DNA of 11,225 bases from an uncultured Chlamydiae bacterium (GTDB lineage Bacteria > Chlamydiota > Chlamydiia > Chlamydiales > CALBHK01), in contig CALBHK010000518.1 in the NCBI GenBank assembly GCA_937894565.1, positions 1 to 11,225 on the forward strand, read 5' to 3'. Both the position numbers and the translations under genes were made by a program. How positions within the stretch are numbered: position 1 is the first letter of the stretch; the number at the start of each line of letters is the position of its first letter. Below, piece by piece: positions 5,880 to 11,225 of the stretch. A model generated the notes under the pieces. It worked only from the letters and a program-made list of their open reading frames with translations, ran no database searches and had not been told where the DNA came from.

Positions 5880-6113
5880 TTATGTGCGGTCCGCATCAAA
5901 TGGCAAAAGAGCCATGTAGCGCGCACGTTTAATTGCCAAGGTCAGCTCACGCTGATGGCTTGCAGAAACTCCAGTAATTCGACGAGGTAAAATTTTTCCT
6001 CGTTCAGTAATAAAATTCTTGAGCGTCTCGACATCTTTATAGTCGATTGTTTGAATGCCCGCTGCTGTAAAAGGACAAGGCTTGCCCTTTTTGCTATTTT
6101 TTTTCATAGACAT
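5880..6113 (-). CDS. rpsR: 30S ribosomal protein S18
   Basis: S18 binds 16S rRNA together with S6 in the platform of the small subunit. The 77-residue product has the family core: CPF near the N-terminus, IDYKDVETLKNFITERGKILPRR, and the C-terminal KRARYMALLPF. The start at 6111-6113 is chosen because AAGGTGG lies 7 nt upstream and the resulting length fits S18 (about 75-82 residues). Reading from an upstream ATG at 6153-6155 would add 14 unlikely residues (starting MYLSQS) and overlap rpsF. It lies 13 bp after rpsF. Confidence 0.95.
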   Translation of the reverse strand: MSMKKNSKKGKPCPFTAAGIQTIDYKDVETLKNFITERGKILPRRITGVSASHQRELTLAIKRARYMALLPFDADRT

Positions 6114-6126
6114 GATAAAACCACCT

Positions 6127-6489
6127 TTATTCTTCACCGATTGACTTAAATACAAGTTCTTCCATTACAGATTCTGCACTGAGAGTGATGAATCTAAGTA
6201 GATCTTCGTGATGGCGATATTCCTGCCATAATTTTTCAATAGCAGAAGGTTCTGCATTAAAATAAACCAGAAGATAGTGTCCATCTCTATAGCGTCTGCC
6301 ATCCCCTTTATTGCTATCAATAGAATACGCAAGACGCTTACGCCCCATATCATGCATTTTAATAATCTCACCCCCGAAGCCTGTAACACCCTCGGTAATG
6401 CGATCAACAGCTTTTTGACGAGCAGCATCTGTTAGCGAAGCGCTAATAATGAACATCCCCTCATAAAGCCTATGTTTTTTTTGACTCAT
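6127..6489 (-). CDS. rpsF: 30S ribosomal protein S6
   Basis: S6 is a platform protein that pairs with S18. The 120-residue product begins with RLYEGMFIISASLTD (about 7-21) and contains the GRKRLAYSI motif (49-57) and the conserved HYLLVYFNA strand (71-79), all as expected for the ferredoxin-like S6 fold. The start ATG shares one base with the stop codon of pth (TAATG) and has AGGAG within the end of pth, so translation of the two is probably coupled. No ssb gene sits between rpsF and rpsR, unlike in Firmicutes; in Chlamydia the two are also adjacent. Confidence 0.96.
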   Translation of the reverse strand: MSQKKHRLYEGMFIISASLTDAARQKAVDRITEGVTGFGGEIIKMHDMGRKRLAYSIDSNKGDGRRYRDGHYLLVYFNAEPSAIEKLWQEYRHHEDLLRFITLSAESVMEELVFKSIGEE

Positions 6490-7112
6490 TACTTTTCTCC
6501 TGTCCCTTTTAAGGACTTCGTTATATTTTTTTCTTTACTCATAATTGTTTCTATCTCATCCACCGGTAAAAGAATCAGGCATTCCACAGCTCGCTCAATT
6601 AAAGAGGGCAGTACACGCTGCTCTTCAAAAGTAAAACGCTTCAAAACATAATCCTCCAATGGCAATGGAAGATGATTATTCTCTTTGGCGCTCTCTTTAG
6701 GAGATCCCACTCCCACTCGTAAGCGGATATATTGCCTGCCTAAAACTCTTTCAATATCTTTAAGGCCATTATGACCACCGGCACTCCCCTCTTTACGCAT
6801 ACGCAACGTATTGAACGGAATATTCACATCATCTGAAACCACAACTACTCTTTCCTTCGGTATGTGATGAAAAGAAAGGTATCTTGCAAGAGCTTGTCCA
6901 CTTAAATTCATGAAGGTTTGCGGGCAAAGTAAATGCCAAACGGCACCTAAAGCTTTAGTTTTAGCCACATAGGCATTACAACGCCCTTCATGCCGCCATT
7001 GAACATGAAATCTCTGCGCTAGCTTTCTTAAAACCTCAAAGCCCACATTATGGCGGGTCCCTTCATATTTTTCTCCTGGGTTACCCAGTCCGACAAGAAC
7101 AATCTCTTCCAT
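6489..7112 (-). CDS. pth: Peptidyl-tRNA hydrolase
   Basis: Pth cleaves peptidyl-tRNA released from stalled ribosomes. The 207-residue product has all key residues: GLGNPGEKYEGTRHNVG at 8-24 with Asn11 and the catalytic His21, FMNLSG with Asn69, the Asp94/Asp95 pair in VVVSDDVN, and GSAGGHNGLKDI with His114 and Asn115. It is somewhat longer than E. coli Pth (194 aa) because of a lysine-rich tail. It starts 5 nt after the rplY stop without a strong Shine-Dalgarno sequence and overlaps rpsF by one base, so it is likely translated by coupling. The rplY-pth pairing is widely conserved. Confidence 0.97.
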   Translation of the reverse strand: MEEIVLVGLGNPGEKYEGTRHNVGFEVLRKLAQRFHVQWRHEGRCNAYVAKTKALGAVWHLLCPQTFMNLSGQALARYLSFHHIPKERVVVVSDDVNIPFNTLRMRKEGSAGGHNGLKDIERVLGRQYIRLRVGVGSPKESAKENNHLPLPLEDYVLKRFTFEEQRVLPSLIERAVECLILLPVDEIETIMSKEKNITKSLKGTGEK

Positions 7113-7117
7113 GCTTT

Positions 7118-7678
7118 TTAACGTTTTACAATCACAACAACAACTTCATTCAGCGCTTTTCTGGGTGTGACACCTTCTGGGAACTGAATATCGGATAAAC
7201 GTTTTTTATCGCGCATTCCAAGAGAGGAGATATCTAATTCCAAAAATGCTGGAATATTTTCTGGCAAGCAGCTCACTTCCGCATTACGAATAACAACCCT
7301 GACTACTCCGCCTTCCTTAACCCCTTTACAAAGCGCAGCCCCTATAATTTCAATGGGCACCTTGATTTTCACAAGATTAGAATCTTGCAATTGCGCAAAG
7401 TCCATATGCATCACAGCATAAGTGGTGGGATGATATTGAATTTCTTTAATGATAGCTTTTCGAATTTTTCCATTACTATCAGTCAATTCAAAAATTGTTG
7501 TGGACAAATGTCCTTTTTGTATTTGACGTAGCACTGTTTGAAATTCGGCTGTCGGAATAGACACCATCTCACCGGCAGACTGATTTTGATAGATGATGGC
7601 AGGAATATTGCCCTCTCTTCTCAATCGACGCGAATCGCGTTTCTTTTCAGCCGATCTATCGGCAATAGTTAGTTTCAT
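7118..7678 (-). CDS. rplY: 50S ribosomal protein L25/general stress protein Ctc
   Basis: L25 of the TL5/CTC type binds 5S rRNA. The 186-residue product has the N-terminal 5S-binding domain (about 1-93: RRLRREGNIPAIIYQ at 17-31 and the HMDFAQL strand at 91-97) and the C-terminal beta domain (about 98-186) that E. coli L25 (94 aa) lacks. The start has GGAGG 5 nt upstream. It lies between prs and pth; the order prs-rplY-pth is common in many bacteria. In Chlamydia trachomatis the same gene is called ctc and is likewise followed by pth. Confidence 0.94.
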   Translation of the reverse strand: MKLTIADRSAEKKRDSRRLRREGNIPAIIYQNQSAGEMVSIPTAEFQTVLRQIQKGHLSTTIFELTDSNGKIRKAIIKEIQYHPTTYAVMHMDFAQLQDSNLVKIKVPIEIIGAALCKGVKEGGVVRVVIRNAEVSCLPENIPAFLELDISSLGMRDKKRLSDIQFPEGVTPRKALNEVVVVIVKR

Positions 7679-7723
7679 GTACCCTCCATAGGGAAATTAA
7701 ATAAATATTTTTACAAACGCTTG

Positions 7724-8692
7724 TTATAAGGAGGAGATAGATCCAGAAGAAAGAATGCACCCAATGGCATTAGAGAAGAGAGAGGCAACAGAGACAACGG
7801 ACAATTTTGTCATCCCTTTAAGCCGATCAGAAAGGGGAATGGAATTTGTTATCCACATCCTCTGGATAGGGCTATCCATAATAAGATCGACCGCTTTCCC
7901 GACGAATACTGCGTGTGTGACAAGCGCAAATACTCTTCGAGCTCCTTTCTCTTGGCATGCTTTCGCTGCTGACACTAATGTAGCTCCTGTAGAGCACATA
8001 TCGTCAGCGAGAAGGACATCTTTACCCTCTACGGAGCCGACCACCGTTGCAACTGTTACTTGTGTACTACTGCAACGAATTTTATCGACAATCGCAAAGT
8101 CTGCATCAAGCTCACCAGCATATTTTCTGGCTAACTTCACGCTCCCTATATCTGGTGCTACCACACATAAATTATGCGGCACTTCCAGTTTTACTGCAGA
8201 AATCAATTTAGAGATTGCTCTAAGGTTATCCACAGGAACATCAAAAAAACCTTCCACTTGCAGTGTATGGAGATCCATTGTGAGAACTCTATCCACACCC
8301 GCTTTTTCTAGTAAGTTCGCCACTAGTTTTGCCGTAATCGGCACTCTGGGCTTATCTTTTCTATCTTGTCGGCAGTATCCGAAATAAGAGATCACTGCTA
8401 CAACACTTTTAGCAGAAGCACGCCTAGCGGCATCCACCATCACTAAAAGCTCCATCAGATGACGATCGGGGTCGTGCACTATCGATTGAACAATAAACAC
8501 ATGCTTACCGCGCACGCTCTCTTGAATCTCAACACTCACCTCGCCATCCGGAAAACGCATTAACTTCACTCTTCCAAGCGAAATTCCCAATTGCTCCCCT
8601 ATTTCTTGAGCAAGAGTTGGATGAGAAGATCCTGAAAACAAGATGAAATCTTTTTTCTCAAGCTCTTTTTCACCACTCAATAAAGCACTCAA
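7724..8692 (-). CDS. prs: Ribose-phosphate pyrophosphokinase (PRPP synthase)
   Basis: Prs transfers pyrophosphate from ATP to ribose 5-phosphate, giving PRPP for nucleotide, His/Trp and NAD synthesis. The 322-residue product contains the class I features: LMRFPDGEVSVEI (44-56), the ATP-site stretch YFGYCRQDRKDKPRVPITAK (103-122), DLHTLQVEGFFDVPVDNL (140-157) with the metal-binding His142, the flexible-loop residues Lys204 and Arg206 in DKIRC, and the PRPP loop VLLADDMCSTGATL (226-239). The start codon is TTG (8690-8692), with AGGAG 10 nt upstream; no ATG is available before residue 45, which would remove essential sequence. A second TTG four codons on is less well spaced. The tRNA-Gln gene ends only 25 nt before the start. 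Confidence 0.96.
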   Translation of the reverse strand: MSALLSGEKELEKKDFILFSGSSHPTLAQEIGEQLGISLGRVKLMRFPDGEVSVEIQESVRGKHVFIVQSIVHDPDRHLMELLVMVDAARRASAKSVVAVISYFGYCRQDRKDKPRVPITAKLVANLLEKAGVDRVLTMDLHTLQVEGFFDVPVDNLRAISKLISAVKLEVPHNLCVVAPDIGSVKLARKYAGELDADFAIVDKIRCSSTQVTVATVVGSVEGKDVLLADDMCSTGATLVSAAKACQEKGARRVFALVTHAVFVGKAVDLIMDSPIQRMWITNSIPLSDRLKGMTKLSVVSVASLFSNAIGCILSSGSISSL

Positions 8693-8717
8693 TATAGGTT
8701 AACTCCTAAAATAAATG

Positions 8718-8789
8718 TTGGGGTGGAAGGGTTCGAACCTCCGAATGGCGGTACCAAAAACCGCTGCCTTACCACTTGGCTACACCCCA
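8718..8789 (-). tRNA. trnQ: tRNA-Gln (anticodon TTG)
   Basis: The minus strand folds into a complete cloverleaf: acceptor TGGGGTG/CACCCCA, D arm GCC..GGC, anticodon stem GCGGT/ACCGC with loop TTTTGGT (anticodon TTG, reading CAA), and T arm GGAGG-TTCGAAC-CCTTC (one G-T pair). The discriminator is A rather than the G used by E. coli GlnRS, and CCA is not encoded. A-discriminator tRNA-Gln fits charging with Glu followed by GatCAB amidation, as known in chlamydiae. It sits between the pabA-like gene and prs on the same strand. Confidence 0.96.
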
Positions 8790-8821
8790 GCAGGCCATAC
8801 TTCATTTGCGTTTTCAGAAAG

Positions 8822-8850
8822 ACTATAACTCTATCCATATTTTCTTGCAA
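8822..8850 (-). promoter_or_regulatory. Candidate promoter for tRNA-Gln-prs
   Basis: On the minus strand TTGCAA (8845-8850) and TATAGT (8822-8827, 5/6 consensus) are 17 bp apart. The -35 box lies inside the last codons of the pabA-like gene. The transcript would begin about 25 nt before the tRNA and could continue into prs and the ribosomal genes. Consensus evidence only. Confidence 0.45.
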
Positions 8851-9403
8851 TAGTCAAACGCATGAAGTTTTGAAAAATTTCTCTTCCCCATTCTGAAATA
8901 ATAGATTCGGGATGAAATTGCACTCCAAAAATAGGATAAAAAGCATGTGCAAGCCCCATGACCTCTCCCTGATTTGAAAGCGCTACAACTTCTAAATTAG
9001 AACCTTCCACGACCAAAGAATTATATAATCCAGCCTTAAATGGAGTAGGGATTTCGGAAAAAATGCCCTTTTGAACGTGTTGAACATCTGCAGACATCCC
9101 ATGAGAGGGTTTTTTAGCTCTCACAATGTTGCCTCCAAAAAACTGCCCTAGACATTGATGCCCCAAACATATTCCTAAAATGGGAATTTTTTGATAAAAA
9201 CACTCAATAGCCTCCATTGAAATCCCCGCTTCTTTGGGGCATTTCGGTCCAGGCCCTATCACCAGAGCATCAAATGAGAGCTCTCTTAATTCATTTATAC
9301 TGATCTGATCATTTCTAAAGACAACAACCCGCGCGCCGCACTCTCGCAAGAGAGCGACGCTGTTGTATGTAAAAGAATCATAATTATCAATGTAGACAAA
9401 CAT
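8831..9403 (-). CDS. pabA: Class I glutamine amidotransferase, PabA/TrpG family
   Basis: This is the glutaminase subunit that passes ammonia to a PabB or TrpE partner, for 4-amino-4-deoxychorismate (folate) or anthranilate (Trp). The 190-residue product starts MFVYIDNYDSFTYN as in the family, and has the oxyanion region GPGP (50-53), nucleophile Cys79 in GICLGHQCLGQ, and the His164/Glu166 pair in VQFHPESI. The usual YHSL motif reads YNSL (127-130). The start at 9401-9403 follows the ndk stop by 7 nt without a Shine-Dalgarno sequence, implying coupling. A longer open frame extends to 9601 but those 66 residues lie antiframe within ndk and resemble no amidotransferase. No pabB or trpE is in the window, so PabA versus TrpG cannot be settled. 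Confidence 0.88.
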   Translation of the reverse strand: MFVYIDNYDSFTYNSVALLRECGARVVVFRNDQISINELRELSFDALVIGPGPKCPKEAGISMEAIECFYQKIPILGICLGHQCLGQFFGGNIVRAKKPSHGMSADVQHVQKGIFSEIPTPFKAGLYNSLVVEGSNLEVVALSNQGEVMGLAHAFYPIFGVQFHPESIISEWGREIFQNFMRLTIARKYG

Positions 9404-9410
9404 TGAACGA

Positions 9411-9842
9411 TTAACGCGTACGACGGAAAACTTCTCCATTCTTAAAAAAATAGTGAATTTCAGTGTGTGCATTTTCTTCAGAATCTGATCCATGCACTGC
9501 ATTTTCTTCAATATTTTTTGCAAAATCAGCCCTAATAGTACCAGGAGTTGCTTCTTTAGGATTAGTTGCCCCCATAATTTCTCTGTTAAGCGCCACAGCA
9601 TCTTTACCCTCTAGAACCATGATCAATACAGGACCTGTAATCATGAAAGAAACCAGATCATTAAAAAAAGGACGCGCTTTATGCACAGCGTAAAAACCTT
9701 CAGCTTCTTCTTTTGTGAGATGTTTCATTTTTGCTGCTGTAATTTTTAATCCCTTTTTTTCAAATCTGGCAATAATCTCACCAATGTGGTTTTTGCCTAC
9801 CGCATCAGGTTTGATAATAGAGAGTGTTTGTTGACTAGTCAT
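9411..9842 (-). CDS. ndk: Nucleoside diphosphate kinase
   Basis: Ndk exchanges phosphate between NTPs and NDPs through a phosphohistidine. Counting from the chosen start the product is 143 residues, exactly the length of E. coli Ndk. It has TLSIIKPDAV (near 6-15), the ARPFFNDLVSFMITGPV block, GATNPKEATPGTIRADF, and the active-site His117 in NAVHGSDS. Two ATGs are possible, 9846-9848 and 9840-9842. The second is chosen because AAGGA lies 7 nt before it but only 1 nt before the first. The pabA-like gene follows after 7 nt. Upstream is the repeat-bearing divergent region shared with metG. Confidence 0.96.
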   Translation of the reverse strand: MTSQQTLSIIKPDAVGKNHIGEIIARFEKKGLKITAAKMKHLTKEEAEGFYAVHKARPFFNDLVSFMITGPVLIMVLEGKDAVALNREIMGATNPKEATPGTIRADFAKNIEENAVHGSDSEENAHTEIHYFFKNGEVFRRTR

Positions 9843-10093
9843 GGCCATTTCCTTTTGTTATGTTGGTTGGATAAAAGAGAGAATAACAGGATAAAAATAA
9901 AAAGAAAATAGGATGAATCCCACAAAACATGACAGAAAAAGAAGAACAGAAGAAGAAAAGAATAACAGGATAGGCAGGATCGCCCTTTGGGCGGCAGGAT
10001 GCGCAGGATAACTGTATTTAATAAGGTTATTCCTCTCTTTTCTAAAAAGTAAAGAAACTTAGGATTATATTTTATCTTATTGAGTATAATAAA
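9843..10093. other. Divergent ndk/metG intergenic region with CAGGAT repeats
   Basis: No gene is seen in these 251 bases. CAGGAT occurs at 9887, 9966, 9975, 9995 and 10004. The last four flank a hairpin CGCCC-TTT-GGGCG (9981-9993) as two pairs, each with 9-nt spacing. A 14-bp direct repeat (AGAATAACAGGATA) lies at 9880-9893 and 9959-9972. Between them is a polypurine tract (9931-9965). The AT-rich end (10060-10093) holds TATAAT boxes facing both ways: minus strand at 10064-10069 and plus strand at 10085-10090. Neither has a convincing -35 box. Confidence 0.7.
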
Positions 10094-11225
10094 TTGACAA
10101 ATTTAGAACGAAAAATGCTGGTAACCAGTGCCCTACCTTATGCTAATGGACATTTACACCTAGGGCATTTGGTGGAACATATACAGACTGATATTTGGGT
10201 ACGAACCCACAAGATGCTAGGCATTGAATGCATAGCGGTTTGCGGTGATGATGCCCATGGTACGCCCATTATGCTCAAAGCCGAACAAATGCAGATCACC
10301 CCTGAGGCCTTGATTGAGCAGATTAAAGAAAGTCACCTGCGTGATTTTCAAGCCTTTAGTGTTGATTATGATTATTACCACAGCACGCATTCCCCTGAAA
10401 ATCAGGCTTTTTCTGAATTGATTTACCAGCGCTTGCAAGAGCAGGGCGCTATTTTGAAAAAAACCATCAAGCAATTGTTCGATCCTGTGAAAAATTTATT
10501 TCTTCCGGACCGATACGTTAAAGGCATCTGCCCTAAATGTAAGGCTTCTGATCAATACGGCGACAACTGTGAGGCCTGTGGGGCTACCTATTCGCCAACG
10601 GATTTGATAGATGCCGTATCGGTGGTTTCAGGGGCTACTCCTGTTGAGAAAGAGTCTGAACATTACTTTTTTGACCTGCCGCGTTATGAAGGCTTGCTTA
10701 GAGAGTGGACTAAAAATGGTCATTTGCAAGTAGAAGTCAGTAATAAGCTACAAGAATGGTTTGAGGCCGGTTTAAAACCCTGGGACATTTCTCGGGATGC
10801 ACCCTATTTTGGTTTTCCAATTCCTGGCCTTGCTGATAAATATTTTTACGTCTGGTTAGATGCTCCTATTGGATATATGGCGAGTTTTAAAAAATATTGC
10901 GACTTAAAGGGCTTATCCTTTGATGCCTTTTGGAATAAAGATTCACAAACCGAGCTGTATCATTTTGTAGGCAAGGACATTATGTATTTCCACGCCTTAT
11001 TCTGGCCAGCCATGTTGTCTGCTAGTGGTCATAGATTGCCCACGGCCATATACACTCATGGATTTTTAACGGTTAATGGCCAAAAAATGTCTAAATCGCG
11101 GGGAACTTTTATAGAGGCCCGCAGCTATTTAGACCATTTGAATCCTGAATATTTGCGCTATTATTTTGCAGCAAAATTAAACGGCCGTGTGGATGATCTT
11201 GATCTTAATTTCGATGATTTTACCA
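10094..11225 (+). CDS. metG: Methionyl-tRNA synthetase, E. coli-type (3' end beyond window)
   Basis: MetG charges tRNA-Met with methionine. The 377 residues present cover most of the class I catalytic core and end before the anticodon-binding domain. Visible: TSALPYANGHLHLGH with the HIGH-type HLGH at 22-25, a CP-domain zinc knuckle with Cys146, 149, 159 and 162 (CPKC..NCEAC), WFEAGLKPWDISRDAPYFGF, the FYVWLDAPIGYM block and KMSKS at 331-335. The start is taken as TTG at 10094 because MTNLERKMLVTSALPYANG then lines up residue for residue with E. coli MTQVAKKILVTCALPYANG; the alternative is ATG at 10115. A plus-strand TATAAT at 10085-10090 would place the transcript start after the TTG, which favours the ATG, so the start is uncertain. 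The protein is strikingly like gammaproteobacterial MetG and may have been acquired from that group. Confidence 0.95.
   Translation, partial: MTNLERKMLVTSALPYANGHLHLGHLVEHIQTDIWVRTHKMLGIECIAVCGDDAHGTPIMLKAEQMQITPEALIEQIKESHLRDFQAFSVDYDYYHSTHSPENQAFSELIYQRLQEQGAILKKTIKQLFDPVKNLFLPDRYVKGICPKCKASDQYGDNCEACGATYSPTDLIDAVSVVSGATPVEKESEHYFFDLPRYEGLLREWTKNGHLQVEVSNKLQEWFEAGLKPWDISRDAPYFGFPIPGLADKYFYVWLDAPIGYMASFKKYCDLKGLSFDAFWNKDSQTELYHFVGKDIMYFHALFWPAMLSASGHRLPTAIYTHGFLTVNGQKMSKSRGTFIEARSYLDHLNPEYLRYYFAAKLNGRVDDLDLNFDDFT

Noticed and set aside
6114..6155. Longer S18 start adding 14 residues
   Set aside because: Overlaps rpsF and lacks a Shine-Dalgarno sequence, while AAGGTGG precedes the ATG at 6111-6113.
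7755..8387. Plus-strand open frame of 210 codons
   Set aside because: Lies wholly antisense to prs, whose motifs are all intact; the translated product shows no family features.
9404..9601. N-terminal extension of the pabA-like protein by 66 residues
   Set aside because: Overlaps ndk in another frame; the family N-terminus MFVYIDNYDSFTYN begins at 9403.
10217..10474. Minus-strand open frame of 85 codons
   Set aside because: Antisense to the metG catalytic core.

Overview
The window looks like chromosomal DNA from a chlamydia-like bacterium (phylum Chlamydiota, probably an environmental, amoeba-associated lineage). Two gene strings known from chlamydial genomes appear here: lnt-lpxC-fabZ, and rplY-pth-rpsF-rpsR-rplI with ispE. 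A tRNA-Gln with discriminator A rather than G fits an organism that makes Gln-tRNA by transamidation. The lineage call is an inference from gene order and protein character; no database search was possible.

Layout. 70-3145 (minus strand): lnt, lpxC and fabZ, which cover lipoprotein N-acylation, the committed step of lipid A synthesis, and beta-hydroxyacyl-ACP dehydration. A plus-strand gene of unknown function (3207-3992) diverges from lnt across a compact, overlapping promoter region and converges on ispE. 4014-4787 (minus): ispE. 4788-5399: a 612-bp gene-free stretch almost entirely made of nested inverted repeats; it also holds the likely terminator of the ribosomal-protein operon. 5400-9842 (minus): ndk, pabA-like amidotransferase, tRNA-Gln, prs, rplY, pth, rpsF, rpsR, rplI. 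These are tightly packed, with overlaps or gaps of a few to about 45 bases, so much of this is probably one polycistron with an internal promoter ahead of the tRNA. 9843-10093: a non-coding divergent region with short CAGGAT repeats around a GC hairpin. 10094-11225 (plus, runs off the end): metG of the E. coli/Legionella type, starting most likely at TTG.

Functional theme: mostly housekeeping. Prs supplies PRPP, Ndk supplies NTPs, Pth recycles peptidyl-tRNA, MetG charges tRNA-Met, S6/S18/L9/L25 build the ribosome, IspE feeds the MEP isoprenoid pathway, and LpxC/FabZ/Lnt build the envelope.

The most unusual part is the foldback cluster at 4850-5376. An outer pair of 44-nt inverted arms (42/44 matching) encloses two adjacent long foldback elements and a third smaller one. 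The two long foldbacks have different stem sequences but share short motifs at matching positions, so they look like diverged members of one structured family. The second most notable point is the gammaproteobacterial character of metG, which suggests horizontal transfer.
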